Below, piece after piece: positions 23,077 to 31,902 of a stretch of 64,000 nucleotides of DNA. Source of the stretch: Streptomyces genisteinicus (GTDB lineage Bacteria; Actinomycetota; Actinomycetes; Streptomycetales; Streptomycetaceae); assembly GCF_014489615.1 (NCBI RefSeq), contig NZ_CP060825.1, positions 5,280,501 to 5,344,500 on the forward strand, written 5' to 3'. Under the pieces are notes generated by a model that saw nothing but the letters and a program-made list of their open reading frames with translations, searched no databases and was not told where the DNA came from. Position 1 is the stretch's first letter. Each line of letters opens with the position of its first letter. Made by a program: the position numbers and the translations under genes.

Positions 23077-24552
23077 GTGAGCGGCAGCGGCGCAGACGGT
23101 ACGAGCACCGGCAAGCGCCCCAACGAACAGCTGAGTTCGTGGTTCGTGCGCAGCGGCTGGTCGAAGGGCGAGCTCGCGCGCCAGGTCAACCGGCGGGCCC
23201 GTCAGATGGGCGCCCACCACATCAGCACGGACACCTCACGGGTCCGCCGCTGGCTGGACGGCGAGCAGCCCCGGGAGCCCATCCCGCGCATCCTGTCCGA
23301 GCTGTTCTCCGAGCGCTTCGGCAGCGTCGTCGCCGTCGAGGACCTCGGACTGCGCTCGGCGCACCAGGCCCCCTCGGTGTCGGGGGTGGACCTGCCGTGG
23401 GCGGGGCCGCAGACCGTCGCGCTGCTCAGCGAGTTCTCCCGCAGCGACCTGATGCTCGCCCGCCGCGGCTTCCTCGGCACCTCCCTGGCCCTCGCCGCCG
23501 GACCAGCCCTCGTCGAGCCGATGCAGCGCTGGCTCGTGCCCGCACCGGGCGGCGCCGCGCCCCCGCCCCAGGCCGCCGCCGGCGCCCGCCGGCCCGCCCG
23601 GCTCTCGGGACCCGAACTCGATCTGCTGGAGTCCACCACCGCGATGTTCCGCCAGTGGGACGCGCAGTGCGGCGGCGGACTGCGCCGCAAGGCCGTGGTC
23701 GGCCAGCTCCACGAGGTCACGGACCTCCTCCAGGAGCCGCAGCCGGCGGCCACCGAGCGCCGCCTCTTCCGCTGCGCCGCCGAACTCGCCGAGCTCGCGG
23801 GCTGGATGAGCTACGACGTGGGCCTCCAGCCCACCGCGCAGAAGTACTTCGTCCTCGCCCTCCACGCCTCCAAGGAGGCGGGCGACAAGCCGCTGGGCTC
23901 GTACATCCTGTCCTCGATGAGCCGCCAGATGATCCACCTCGGCCGCCCCGACGACGCCCTGGAGCTCATCCACCTCGCCCAGTACGGAAGCCGCGACTGC
24001 GCCACCTCGCGGACACAGGCGATGCTGTATGCGATGGAGGCACGCGCTTACGCGAACATGGGCCAGCCCAGCAAGTGCAGGCGGGCGGTCCGGATGGCCG
24101 AGGACACCTTCGCCGACGCGGGCCTCGACGGCGAGCCCGAGCCGGACTGGATCCGCTTCTTCTCCGAGGCGGAGCTCAACGGCGAGAACGCCCACTCCTA
24201 CCGTGACCTCGCGTACGTCGCAGGCCGCAGCCCCACCTACGCGTCCCTCGCGGAGCCCGTGATGGAGCGCGCGGTGGAGCTTTTCGGCCACGACCACGAG
24301 CACCAGCGGTCGTACGCACTCAACCTCATCGGGATGGCCACCGTGCACCTGCTGAAGAGGGAGCCCGAAGAGGCCACCTCCTTCGCCGGGCAGGCGCTCG
24401 ACATCGCCCGCAAGGTGCGCTCCGAGCGGGTCAACACCCGGCTGCGCAAGACGGTCGACACCGCGGCCCGCGACTTCGGCGACGTGGCCGAGGTCCTCCA
24501 GTTCACCGACCGGCTCACCGCCCAGCTGCCCGAGACGGCCGAGGCGGTCTGA
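23077..24552 (+). CDS. nsdA: NsdA-type negative regulator of differentiation
   Basis: NsdA in S. coelicolor negatively affects sporulation and antibiotic production. The 491-residue protein starts VSGSGADGTSTGKRPNEQLS. Its N-terminal region (about 20-60) resembles a regulator DNA-binding segment (GWSKGELARQVNRRARQMGA, DTSRVRRWLDGEQP). The body consists of helical TPR-like repeats (for example PTAQKYFVLALHASKEAGDK). The LARRGFLGTSLALAAG segment looks like a Tat signal but is internal, a trait shared with relatives. Position between the Prim-Pol gene and amtB matches S. coelicolor. The GTG start has a G-rich stretch eight bases upstream. Confidence 0.88.
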   Translation: MSGSGADGTSTGKRPNEQLSSWFVRSGWSKGELARQVNRRARQMGAHHISTDTSRVRRWLDGEQPREPIPRILSELFSERFGSVVAVEDLGLRSAHQAPSVSGVDLPWAGPQTVALLSEFSRSDLMLARRGFLGTSLALAAGPALVEPMQRWLVPAPGGAAPPPQAAAGARRPARLSGPELDLLESTTAMFRQWDAQCGGGLRRKAVVGQLHEVTDLLQEPQPAATERRLFRCAAELAELAGWMSYDVGLQPTAQKYFVLALHASKEAGDKPLGSYILSSMSRQMIHLGRPDDALELIHLAQYGSRDCATSRTQAMLYAMEARAYANMGQPSKCRRAVRMAEDTFADAGLDGEPEPDWIRFFSEAELNGENAHSYRDLAYVAGRSPTYASLAEPVMERAVELFGHDHEHQRSYALNLIGMATVHLLKREPEEATSFAGQALDIARKVRSERVNTRLRKTVDTAARDFGDVAEVLQFTDRLTAQLPETAEAV

Positions 24553-24563
24553 GCGGCACGCGC

Positions 24564-24590
24564 CCGGCCGGCCCCGAGGGCGCCGGCCGG
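24564..24590 (+). terminator. possible terminator after nsdA
   Basis: CCGGCCGGC (24564-24572) pairs with GCCGGCCGG (24582-24590) over a 9-base loop, just past the stop codon. No T-tract is present. Confidence 0.45.
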
Positions 24591-24737
24591 CCCCGTACCC
24601 CGGCCGCGGCACCCGCTGCGACGCACCGACTCGGCTCCCCCCGTGCCAAGTCACCCGCAGCGGGCGCCGCGGCCGGATGGTGATGTGGGCAGATGGTACG
24701 TCCGGGCCCCCCGGACGATCAGCACGTTCATGGCGAC

Positions 24738-24773
24738 GTAACACACAGGACCCCTTCGTCACGGTCGCGAAAC
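24738..24773 (+). promoter_or_regulatory. GlnR-type binding box upstream of amtB
   Basis: GTCAC (24758-24762), six bases, then GAAAC (24769-24773) is an exact match to the a-b half of the actinobacterial GlnR box. A second half, GTAAC-N6-GACCC (24738-24753), lies just upstream with slightly short spacing. It lies 111 bases before the amtB start codon. GlnR activates amtB under nitrogen limitation in S. coelicolor. Confidence 0.8.
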
Positions 24774-24884
24774 ATCGTGCGGCATCGGCGGAAACCGCGC
24801 TGCGCGAATCTCATGGCGCATAACCGGCCCGCTCTACCGCCCGGCTCCGCCCGCACGCGGCCGCACGACGACGAGGAGACGCCG

Positions 24885-26240
24885 ATGCCCCCAGGCATCT
24901 CGACCCTTGCCGCAGACGCTCCCGAGCTGTCTGCCGCCAACACAGGGTTCATGCTCATCTGTTCCGCCCTGGTGATGCTCATGACCCCGGCCCTCGCCTT
25001 CTTCTACGGAGGCATGGTCCGCGTCAAGAGCACCCTGAACATGCTGATGATGAGCTTCATCAGCCTCGGGATCGTCACCATCCTCTGGGTGCTGTACGGC
25101 TTCAGTCTCGCCTTCGGCACCGACTCCGGTTCGCTCATCGGCTGGAGCGCGGACTACGTCGGCCTCAGCGGCATCGGCGTGACCGAACTGTGGGACGGCT
25201 ACACCATCCCGGTCTACGTCTTCGCCGTCTTCCAGCTGATGTTCGCGGTGCTCACCCCCGCGCTGATCAGCGGCGCCCTCGCCGACCGCGTCAAGTTCAC
25301 CGCCTGGGCGCTGTTCATCGCCCTGTGGGTGACCGTCGTCTACTTCCCGGTCGCGCACTGGGTGTGGGGCTCCGGCGGCTGGCTCTTCGAGATGGGCGTC
25401 ATCGACTTCGCCGGCGGCACCGCCGTCCACATCAACGCCGGAGCCGCCGCGCTCGGTGTCATCCTCGTCATCGGCAAGCGCGTCGGATTCAAGAAGGACC
25501 CGATGCGCCCGCACAGCCTCCCGCTGGTGATGCTCGGCGCCGGTCTGCTGTGGTTCGGCTGGTTCGGCTTCAACGCCGGGTCCTGGCTCGGCAACGACGA
25601 CGGCGTCGGCGCGGTGATGTTCGTCAACACGCAGGTCGCCACCGCCGCCGCGATGCTCGCCTGGCTCATCTACGAGAAGATCCGCCACGGCGCCTTCACC
25701 ACCCTCGGCGCGGCCTCCGGCGCGGTCGCCGGCCTGGTCGCCATCACCCCGGCGGGCGGCTCCGTCTCCCCGCTCGGCGCCATCGCGGTCGGCGCCGTCG
25801 CCGGTGTGGTCTGCGCCATGGCCGTGGGCCTGAAGTACAAGTTCGGCTACGACGACTCCCTCGACGTCGTCGGCGTCCACCTCGTCGGCGGCATCATCGG
25901 ATCGCTGCTGGTCGGCTTCTTCGCCACCGGCGGCGTCCAGTCCGACGCCGCGGGCCTCTTCTACGGCGGCGGCCTGGAGCAGCTCGGCAAGCAGGCGATC
26001 GGCGTCTTCGCGGTCCTGGCCTACTCTCTGGTGGCCTCCGCCCTCCTCGCCCTCGTCCTCCACAAGACGATCGGCATGAGGGTCGACGAGGACGACGAGA
26101 TCTCCGGCGTCGACCAGGTCGAGCACGCCGAGACCGCGTACGACTTCAGCGGCGCGGGCGGCGGTGCCGCATCCCGCAAGGCCGTGCCCGCACCGGTCGA
26201 CACCGTGGCCGCAGCAGAATCCAAGAAGGTGGACGCATGA
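24885..26240 (+). CDS. amtB: ammonium transporter
   Basis: AmtB is a trimeric ammonium channel with about 11 membrane helices. The 451-residue protein begins MPPGISTLAADAPELSAANT and shows the Amt signatures FFYGGMVRVKSTLNMLMMSF, DFAGGTAVHINAGAAALGV (with the conserved pore His) and DVVGVHLVGGIIGSLLVG (second pore His). The C-terminal tail is long and acidic, which would contact GlnK. GAGGAG lies six bases before the ATG. Its stop codon overlaps the glnK start as ATGA, so the two are translationally coupled. A GlnR-type box precedes it. Confidence 0.96.
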   Translation: MPPGISTLAADAPELSAANTGFMLICSALVMLMTPALAFFYGGMVRVKSTLNMLMMSFISLGIVTILWVLYGFSLAFGTDSGSLIGWSADYVGLSGIGVTELWDGYTIPVYVFAVFQLMFAVLTPALISGALADRVKFTAWALFIALWVTVVYFPVAHWVWGSGGWLFEMGVIDFAGGTAVHINAGAAALGVILVIGKRVGFKKDPMRPHSLPLVMLGAGLLWFGWFGFNAGSWLGNDDGVGAVMFVNTQVATAAAMLAWLIYEKIRHGAFTTLGAASGAVAGLVAITPAGGSVSPLGAIAVGAVAGVVCAMAVGLKYKFGYDDSLDVVGVHLVGGIIGSLLVGFFATGGVQSDAAGLFYGGGLEQLGKQAIGVFAVLAYSLVASALLALVLHKTIGMRVDEDDEISGVDQVEHAETAYDFSGAGGGAASRKAVPAPVDTVAAAESKKVDA

Positions 26241-26575
26241 AGCTCATCACCGCAGTCGTGAAGCCGCACCGGCTGGACGAGATCAAGGAGGCCCTCCAGG
26301 CCTTCGGCGTCCAGGGGCTCACGGTCACGGAGGCCAGCGGCTACGGCCGGCAGCGCGGTCACACCGAGGTCTACCGCGGCGCGGAGTACACCGTCGACCT
26401 GGTCCCCAAGATCCGCATCGAGGTGCTGGTCGAGGACGACGACGCCGAGCAGCTGGTCGATGTGATCGTCAAGGCCGCCCGGACGGGCAAGATCGGTGAC
26501 GGCAAGGTCTGGAGCGTCCCGGTGGACACCGCCGTACGGGTCCGCACCGGCGAGCGCGGCCCGGACGCCCTGTAG
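26237..26575 (+). CDS. glnK: nitrogen regulatory protein P-II (GlnK)
   Basis: GlnK senses 2-oxoglutarate, ATP and ADP and plugs AmtB. The 112-residue protein carries the T-loop YGRQRGHTEVYRGAEYTVDL; Tyr51 is present, which in Streptomyces is adenylylated by GlnD rather than uridylylated. The B-loop TGKIGDGKVWSVPV and C-terminal RVRTGERGPDAL are intact. Start overlaps the amtB stop. A strong hairpin separates it from glnD, so downstream expression may be attenuated. Confidence 0.97.
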   Translation: MKLITAVVKPHRLDEIKEALQAFGVQGLTVTEASGYGRQRGHTEVYRGAEYTVDLVPKIRIEVLVEDDDAEQLVDVIVKAARTGKIGDGKVWSVPVDTAVRVRTGERGPDAL

Positions 26576-26589
26576 GAAGCGACCACGCG

Positions 26590-26626
26590 GCCCGCCCGTC
26601 CCCGGCACACCCGGGGACGGGCGGGC
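26590..26626 (+). terminator. hairpin between glnK and glnD
   Basis: GCCCGCCCGTCCCCGG (26590-26605) pairs with CCGGGGACGGGCGGGC (26611-26626) over a 5-base loop. It may partially terminate the amtB-glnK message before glnD. Confidence 0.7.
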
Positions 26627-26647
26627 ACCGAACAAGGAGCCGCCGGA

Positions 26648-29104
26648 GTGACGAGCCTCGACACGATCGACGAAACGGAAGACTCGGGACCCGGCGGCTA
26701 CGCGGCGGCCCGGCTGCGCCTTCTCTCGGAGAAGGGGCGGTCCGGGCCGTCGCGCCGTGCGTCCCTCTCCCGGCTGACCGACGACTGGCTGGCGGCCCTG
26801 TTCGCCGCGGGCGCGGCGGACACCGGGGTCAGGGGAGCGGCGCTGGTCGCGGTCGGCGGATACGGCCGCGGCGAACTGTCCCCCCGCAGCGACCTCGACC
26901 TGCTGCTCCTCCACGACGGGAACGACCCCGCGGCCGTCGCCGCCCTCGCCGACCGGATCTGGTACCCGGTGTGGGACCTGGGCCTCGCCCTCGACCACTC
27001 GGTGCGCACGCCGGGCGAGGCCCGCTCCACCGCGGCCGAGGACCTCAAGGTGCAGCTCGGCCTGCTCGACGCCCGGCCCGTCGCCGGCGACCTCGGCCTG
27101 GTGGCCGCCCTGCGCACCACCGTCCTCGCCGACTGGCGCAACCAGGCCCCCCGGCGGCTGCCCGACCTGGACGCGCTGTGCCGGGAGAGGGCCGAGCGCC
27201 AGGGCGAGCTCCAGTACCTCCTGGAACCGGACCTCAAGGAGGCCCGCGGCGGGCTGCGCGACGTCACCGCCCTCGGCGCCGTCGCCGCCTCCTGGCTGGC
27301 GGACGCCCCCCGGGAGGGCCTCGCCGAGGCCCGCCGCATCCTCCTCGACGTACGCGACGCCCTCCACCTGTCCACCGGGCGGGCCACCGACCGCCTCGCC
27401 CTCCAGGAACAGGACCAGGTCGCCGCCGAACTCGGCCTCCTCGACGCCGACGCCCTGCTCCGCCAGGTCTACGAGGCCGCGCGGACGGTGTCGTACGCCG
27501 GCGACGTCACCTGGCGCGAGGTGGGCCGCGTGCTGCGCTCCCGCGCCGTCCGGCCGCGGCTGCGCGCCATGCTGAGCGGCGGACGGGCTCCCCAGCCCGA
27601 ACGCACCCCGCTCGCGGAAGGCGTCGTGGAACAGGACGGCGAGGTCGTGCTCGCCCGCACCGCCCGGCCCGACCGCGACCCGGTGCTGCCGCTGCGCGCC
27701 GCCGCGGCGGCCGCCCAGTCCGGTCTGCCGGTCTCCCGCTACGCGGTGCGCCGCCTCGCCCAGGCCGCCCCGCCGCTGCCCGTGCCGTGGCCCGCCGAGG
27801 CCCGCGAGGAGCTGGTGACCCTGCTGGGCGCCGGGGAGGCGACCGTGCCGGTGTGGGAGGCGCTGGAGGCCGAGGGGATCGTCACCCGGCTGGTGCCCGA
27901 CTGGGAGCGGGTGCGGTGCCGCCCGCAGCGCAACGCCGTCCACACCTGGACCGTCGACCGGCATCTCGTCGAGACGGCGGTCAAGGCCTCCGCCCTCACC
28001 CGCCACGTCGGCCGCCCCGACCTGCTGCTCGTCGCCGCCCTCCTGCACGACATCGGCAAGGGCTGGCCCGGCGACCACTCCGAGGTCGGGGAGACGATCG
28101 CCCGGGACATCGCGTCCCGGATCGGCTTCGACCGCACCGACGTGGGCGTCGTCGCCACCCTCGTACGGCACCACCTGCTGCTCGTCGAGACCGCCACCCG
28201 CCGGGACCTGGACGACCCGGCGACGGTGGAGTCCGTCGCCAAGGCGGTCGGCTCGGTGACCACCCTGGAGCTGCTGCACGCCCTCACCGAGGCGGACGCC
28301 CTCGCGACCGGGCCCGCCGCGTGGTCGTCCTGGCGCGGTTCGCTCGTGGCCGACCTGGTGCGCCGCGCCGCGGCCGTGCTGGCGGGCGACGCGCCCGCCG
28401 ACCCGGAGCAGGCCGCCCCCAGCGCCGAGCAGGAGCGCCTGGCCATGGAGGCCCTGCGCACCGGCGAACCGGTGCTCGCCCTGCACACCGAGCCGGCCGC
28501 GCCCGCGGAGGACGGCGAACCGGAGCCCGTCGGCGTGGAACTGCTGATCGCCCTGCCGGACCAGCCGGGGGTGCTGCCCGCCGTGGCCGGGGTGCTCGCC
28601 CTGCACCGGCTGACCGTCCGGGCGGCCGACCTGCGCGCCATAGAGCTGCCCACGGGTGCCACGGAGCAGGCGGAGCAGTCCGTGCTGGTGCTCGACTGGC
28701 GTGTCGCCGCCGAGTACGGCTCGCTGCCCCAGGCAGCCCGGCTCCGTGCCGACCTGGTGCGCGTCCTCGACGGCTCCCTGGACATCCGCGGCCGCCTCGC
28801 GGAGCGCGAGGCCGCCTATCCGCGTCGGCGGGGCATCACGGCGCCGCCGCCGCGGGTCACGGTGGCACCCGCCGGGTCGCGGCTCGCCACGGTGATCGAG
28901 GTCCGGGCCCAGGACGCCCCGGGGCTGCTGCACCGGATCGGCCGCGCACTGGAGGGCGCCGCGGTGCAGGTGCGCAGCGCCCGGGTCTCCACCCTGGGCG
29001 CGAACGCGGTGGACGCCTTCTACGTGACCGGGACGGACGGCGCCCCGCTGGGCGACGCGGAGGCGAAGGCCCTCGCGACGGGCGTGGAGGAAGCGCTGCG
29101 CTGA
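26648..29104 (+). CDS. glnD: [protein-PII] nucleotidyltransferase GlnD
   Basis: GlnD modifies GlnK; in Streptomyces it acts as an adenylyltransferase. The 818-residue protein has the nucleotidyltransferase motif GGYGRGELSPRSDLDLLLLH (about residues 70-89), a central HD domain with LLHDIGKGWPGDHSEVGE (about 466), and two C-terminal ACT domains beginning LLIALPDQPGVLPAVAGVLA (about 630) and IEVRAQDAPGLLHRIGRALE (about 745). It is shorter than the enterobacterial enzyme, as usual in actinobacteria. The GTG has AAGGAG eight bases upstream. Confidence 0.95.
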   Translation: MTSLDTIDETEDSGPGGYAAARLRLLSEKGRSGPSRRASLSRLTDDWLAALFAAGAADTGVRGAALVAVGGYGRGELSPRSDLDLLLLHDGNDPAAVAALADRIWYPVWDLGLALDHSVRTPGEARSTAAEDLKVQLGLLDARPVAGDLGLVAALRTTVLADWRNQAPRRLPDLDALCRERAERQGELQYLLEPDLKEARGGLRDVTALGAVAASWLADAPREGLAEARRILLDVRDALHLSTGRATDRLALQEQDQVAAELGLLDADALLRQVYEAARTVSYAGDVTWREVGRVLRSRAVRPRLRAMLSGGRAPQPERTPLAEGVVEQDGEVVLARTARPDRDPVLPLRAAAAAAQSGLPVSRYAVRRLAQAAPPLPVPWPAEAREELVTLLGAGEATVPVWEALEAEGIVTRLVPDWERVRCRPQRNAVHTWTVDRHLVETAVKASALTRHVGRPDLLLVAALLHDIGKGWPGDHSEVGETIARDIASRIGFDRTDVGVVATLVRHHLLLVETATRRDLDDPATVESVAKAVGSVTTLELLHALTEADALATGPAAWSSWRGSLVADLVRRAAAVLAGDAPADPEQAAPSAEQERLAMEALRTGEPVLALHTEPAAPAEDGEPEPVGVELLIALPDQPGVLPAVAGVLALHRLTVRAADLRAIELPTGATEQAEQSVLVLDWRVAAEYGSLPQAARLRADLVRVLDGSLDIRGRLAEREAAYPRRRGITAPPPRVTVAPAGSRLATVIEVRAQDAPGLLHRIGRALEGAAVQVRSARVSTLGANAVDAFYVTGTDGAPLGDAEAKALATGVEEALR

Positions 29105-29329
29105 GCCTGCGCGGCGCGGGCCGTGCGCCCGCGCCGCGCAGCGGCGGGAGCCGGGCCGGCGCGGGCCCGGTGCGCCGCCGTGCCCCGGCCGCAGCCCTCC
29201 GCGGCCCCGCTGCGCCCGCCCGTGCAGGGCTTGTGCCGACCGGATACGGCAGGCGAGGACGATTGCGCCGCGCGGCCGGATACCCTGGAGGGCGATCCAA
29301 CGCCCCCGACCCTGAGGACCGACGCCGCC

Positions 29330-30883
29330 GTGTTCGACACTCTCTCCGATCGCCTCTCAGCGACCTTCAAGAACCTGCGTGGCAAGGGGCGCCTGTCCGA
29401 GGCGGACATCGACGGCGCCGCACGGGAAATCCGCATCGCCCTGCTCGAGGCCGACGTCGCCCTGCCCGTCGTCCGGGAGTTCATCAAGCAGGTCAAGACC
29501 CGCTCGCTGGGCGCCGAGGTGTCCAAGGCGCTCAACCCGAGCCAGCAGGTCGTCAAGATCGTCAACGAAGAGCTGATCGGGATCCTCGGCGGGGAGACCC
29601 GGCGCCTGCGGTTCGCGAAGACCGCACCGACCGTGATCATGCTCGCCGGTCTCCAGGGCGCGGGCAAGACCACCCTGGCCGGAAAGCTCGGCCTCTGGCT
29701 GAAGGGCCAGGGCCACTCGCCGCTGCTCGTCGCCTGCGACCTCCAGCGCCCGAACGCCGTCACCCAGCTCTCGGTGGTCGCCGAGCGCGCGGGCGTCGGC
29801 TTCTACGGGCCGCAGCCGGGCAACGGGGTCGGCGACCCGGTCCAGGTCGCCAAGGACTCGATCGAGTACGCGCGCACCAAGCAGTTCGACATCGTGATCG
29901 TCGACACCGCCGGCCGCCTCGGCATCGACCAGGAGCTGATGGAGCAGGCCGCGGACATCCGCGACGCCGTCCAGCCCGACGAGGTCCTCTTCGTCGTCGA
30001 CGCCATGATCGGTCAGGACGCGGTCAACACCGCCGAGGCGTTCCGCGACGGCGTCGGCTTCGACGGCGTGGTCCTCTCCAAGCTCGACGGCGACGCCCGG
30101 GGCGGTGCCGCGCTCTCCATCGCGCACGTCACCGGCAAGCAGATCATGTTCGCCTCCAACGGCGAGAAGCTGGACGAGTTCGACGCGTTCCACCCGGACC
30201 GCATGGCGTCCCGCATCCTCGGCATGGGCGACATGCTCTCGCTGATCGAGAAGGCCGAGCAGACCTTCAGCCAGGAAGAGGCCGCCAAGATGGCCTCCAA
30301 GCTGGCGAGCAGCAAGGGCAAGGAGTTCACGCTCGACGACTTCCTGGCCCAGATGGAGCAGGTCCGCAAGATGGGCTCCATCAGCAAGCTGCTCGGCATG
30401 CTGCCGGGCATGGCCCAGATGAAGGACCAGATCAACAACATCGACGAGCGCGACGTGGACCGCACGGCCGCCATCATCAAGTCGATGACCCCGGGCGAGC
30501 GCACGGACCCGACGATCATCAACGGCTCCCGCCGCGCCCGTATCGCCCGCGGTTCCGGTGTCGACGTCAGCGCGGTCAAGAACCTGGTCGAGCGCTTCTT
30601 CGAGGCGCGCAAGATGATGTCGCGGATGGCACAGGGCGGCGGCATGCCGGGCATGCCCGGCATCCCCGGCATGGGCGGCGGACCCGGCCGGCAGAAGAAG
30701 CAGCAGAAGCAGGCCAAGGGCAAGCGCAAGAGCGGCAACCCGATGAAGCGGAAGGCCGAGGAGGCCGAGGCCGCGGCACGGCGCGAGCAGGCCCAGCAGG
30801 GCGGCGGCGCGTTCGGGCTGCCGGCGGGGGAGCCGGGCAAGGACTTCGAACTGCCCGAGGAGTTCAAGAAGTTCATGGGCTGA
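29330..30883 (+). CDS. ffh: signal recognition particle protein Ffh
   Basis: Ffh binds signal peptides and 4.5S RNA. The 517-residue protein begins VFDTLSDRLSATFKNLRGKG (N domain), followed by the G domain with GLQGAGKTTLAGKLGLWL, DLQRPNAVTQL, DTAGRLGIDQ and SKLDGDARGG. The Met-rich M domain includes MPGMPGIPGMGGGPGRQ and is followed by a basic KKQQKQAKGKRKSGNPMKRK stretch and an acidic end. The GTG is the in-frame start matching the family; the Shine-Dalgarno-like TGAGGA is rather distant. A strong hairpin follows. FtsY is encoded upstream in the same window. Confidence 0.95.
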   Translation: MFDTLSDRLSATFKNLRGKGRLSEADIDGAAREIRIALLEADVALPVVREFIKQVKTRSLGAEVSKALNPSQQVVKIVNEELIGILGGETRRLRFAKTAPTVIMLAGLQGAGKTTLAGKLGLWLKGQGHSPLLVACDLQRPNAVTQLSVVAERAGVGFYGPQPGNGVGDPVQVAKDSIEYARTKQFDIVIVDTAGRLGIDQELMEQAADIRDAVQPDEVLFVVDAMIGQDAVNTAEAFRDGVGFDGVVLSKLDGDARGGAALSIAHVTGKQIMFASNGEKLDEFDAFHPDRMASRILGMGDMLSLIEKAEQTFSQEEAAKMASKLASSKGKEFTLDDFLAQMEQVRKMGSISKLLGMLPGMAQMKDQINNIDERDVDRTAAIIKSMTPGERTDPTIINGSRRARIARGSGVDVSAVKNLVERFFEARKMMSRMAQGGGMPGMPGIPGMGGGPGRQKKQQKQAKGKRKSGNPMKRKAEEAEAAARREQAQQGGGAFGLPAGEPGKDFELPEEFKKFMG

Positions 30884-30903
30884 GCGGGACGCGTCCCGCG
30901 ACC

Positions 30904-30937
30904 GGGGCCCCGTGACCGACGACGGTCACGGGGCCCC
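30904..30937 (+). terminator. terminator after ffh
   Basis: GGGGCCCCGTGACC (30904-30917) and GGTCACGGGGCCCC (30924-30937) form a 14-bp stem with a 6-base loop, 20 bases after the ffh stop. Confidence 0.82.
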
Positions 30938-30968
30938 GCGCGTGCTCGCCGACCGTGCGCCGGGGCGT

Positions 30969-31003
30969 GTTCCCGTGCCCCGGCGCACCCGGGGCACGGG
31001 AAC
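30969..31003 (-). terminator. terminator for the minus-strand methyltransferase gene
   Basis: GTTCCCGTGCCCCGG (30969-30983) and CCGGGGCACGGGAAC (30989-31003) form a 15-bp stem with a 5-base loop. It lies just past the stop of the minus-strand gene. Confidence 0.78.
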
Positions 31004-31011
31004 GGGCGGGC

Positions 31012-31902
31012 TCAGGGGACGCGGGCGATCAGGTAGCGGAAGACGTTCGGCATCCAGACCGTCCCGTCGGGCCTGCGGTACGGGTGGAGCGCCTCGGCGA
31101 TCTCCTTGGCCACCTGGCCGGCGTCGCTCTCGCGCACCGCCGCGTCGTACAGGCCGGTCGACATCAGTCCGCGCACCGCGCTGTCGGCGTCCGCGTAGCC
31201 GAACGGGCAGGCGACCCGCCCCGAGCCGTCCGGACGCAGTCCCGCGCGCGCCGCCACGTCCTCCAGCCCGTCCCGGGGGGACGCGGGCCGGTCCGCCGTG
31301 CCGCCGGGACTGCTCCCGCGCGCCACCCGCAGCACCCCGGACGTCGCGCACCGCTCCGGCGGCCCCCAGGCCGTGAGCACCACCGCCGCGCCGCGCTCCG
31401 CGCCGGCCACCGCCTCGCGCAGGGCCGGCTCCAGCCAGGGGGCTTCCTCCGCGCCCCCGCCGATCGGCTGGAACGCGGTGACCAGGTTCCAGGCGGGCAG
31501 GTGCGCGCCGTCGCGGACACCGTCCGCCCCCGCGGCCAGCCGCGCCCGCGCGCACTCCGCGCCGGAGGCGGACATCCGCTCCCTGGCCAGCGTCAGCAGG
31601 CCGGGATCGCCCTCGGTGCCCGTGACCGCGGCGCCGCGGGACGCGGCGATCAGCAGGGCGAGCCCGGAGCCGCAGCCGATGCCGAGCAGGCGCGAACCGG
31701 CGCCCACCTCCAGCCGTTCGTACACGGCCTCGTACAGCGGCACCAGCATGCGCTCCTGGATCTCGGCCCAGTCCCGGGCCCGTGCCTGTGCGAGGAGGTC
31801 CTGGTCCCCGGGGACCACCGGAGCGGTCCGATCCGTCTGTGCCGTCGGAGGAGAGGACGCCGACGCCGTGCGGTGCCGGTTCCGGACGAGCGTGGATGCC
31901 AT
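31012..31902 (-). CDS. SAM-dependent methyltransferase, class I
   Basis: This 296-residue protein begins MASTLVRNRHRTASASSPPT. Motif I of a Rossmann methyltransferase is visible as SRLLGIGCGSGLALLIAA (about residues 85-102), followed by a motif II-like GTEGDPGLLTLARERM. The C-terminal half includes GLMSTGLYDAAVRESDAGQV and PYRRPDGTVWMPNVFRYLIA. It resembles Streptomyces small-molecule methyltransferases found beside ffh; the substrate is unknown. The ATG at 31902 is favoured because GGGG lies seven bases upstream; an in-frame ATG at 31923 has no ribosome binding site. The gene is convergent with ffh. Confidence 0.85.
   Translation of the reverse strand: MASTLVRNRHRTASASSPPTAQTDRTAPVVPGDQDLLAQARARDWAEIQERMLVPLYEAVYERLEVGAGSRLLGIGCGSGLALLIAASRGAAVTGTEGDPGLLTLARERMSASGAECARARLAAGADGVRDGAHLPAWNLVTAFQPIGGGAEEAPWLEPALREAVAGAERGAAVVLTAWGPPERCATSGVLRVARGSSPGGTADRPASPRDGLEDVAARAGLRPDGSGRVACPFGYADADSAVRGLMSTGLYDAAVRESDAGQVAKEIAEALHPYRRPDGTVWMPNVFRYLIARVP

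Noticed and set aside
23460..23510. Tat signal peptide inside NsdA (ARRGFLGTSLALAAG)
   Set aside because: It lies about 130 residues into the protein, after a DNA-binding-like segment, so it cannot serve as an N-terminal export signal.
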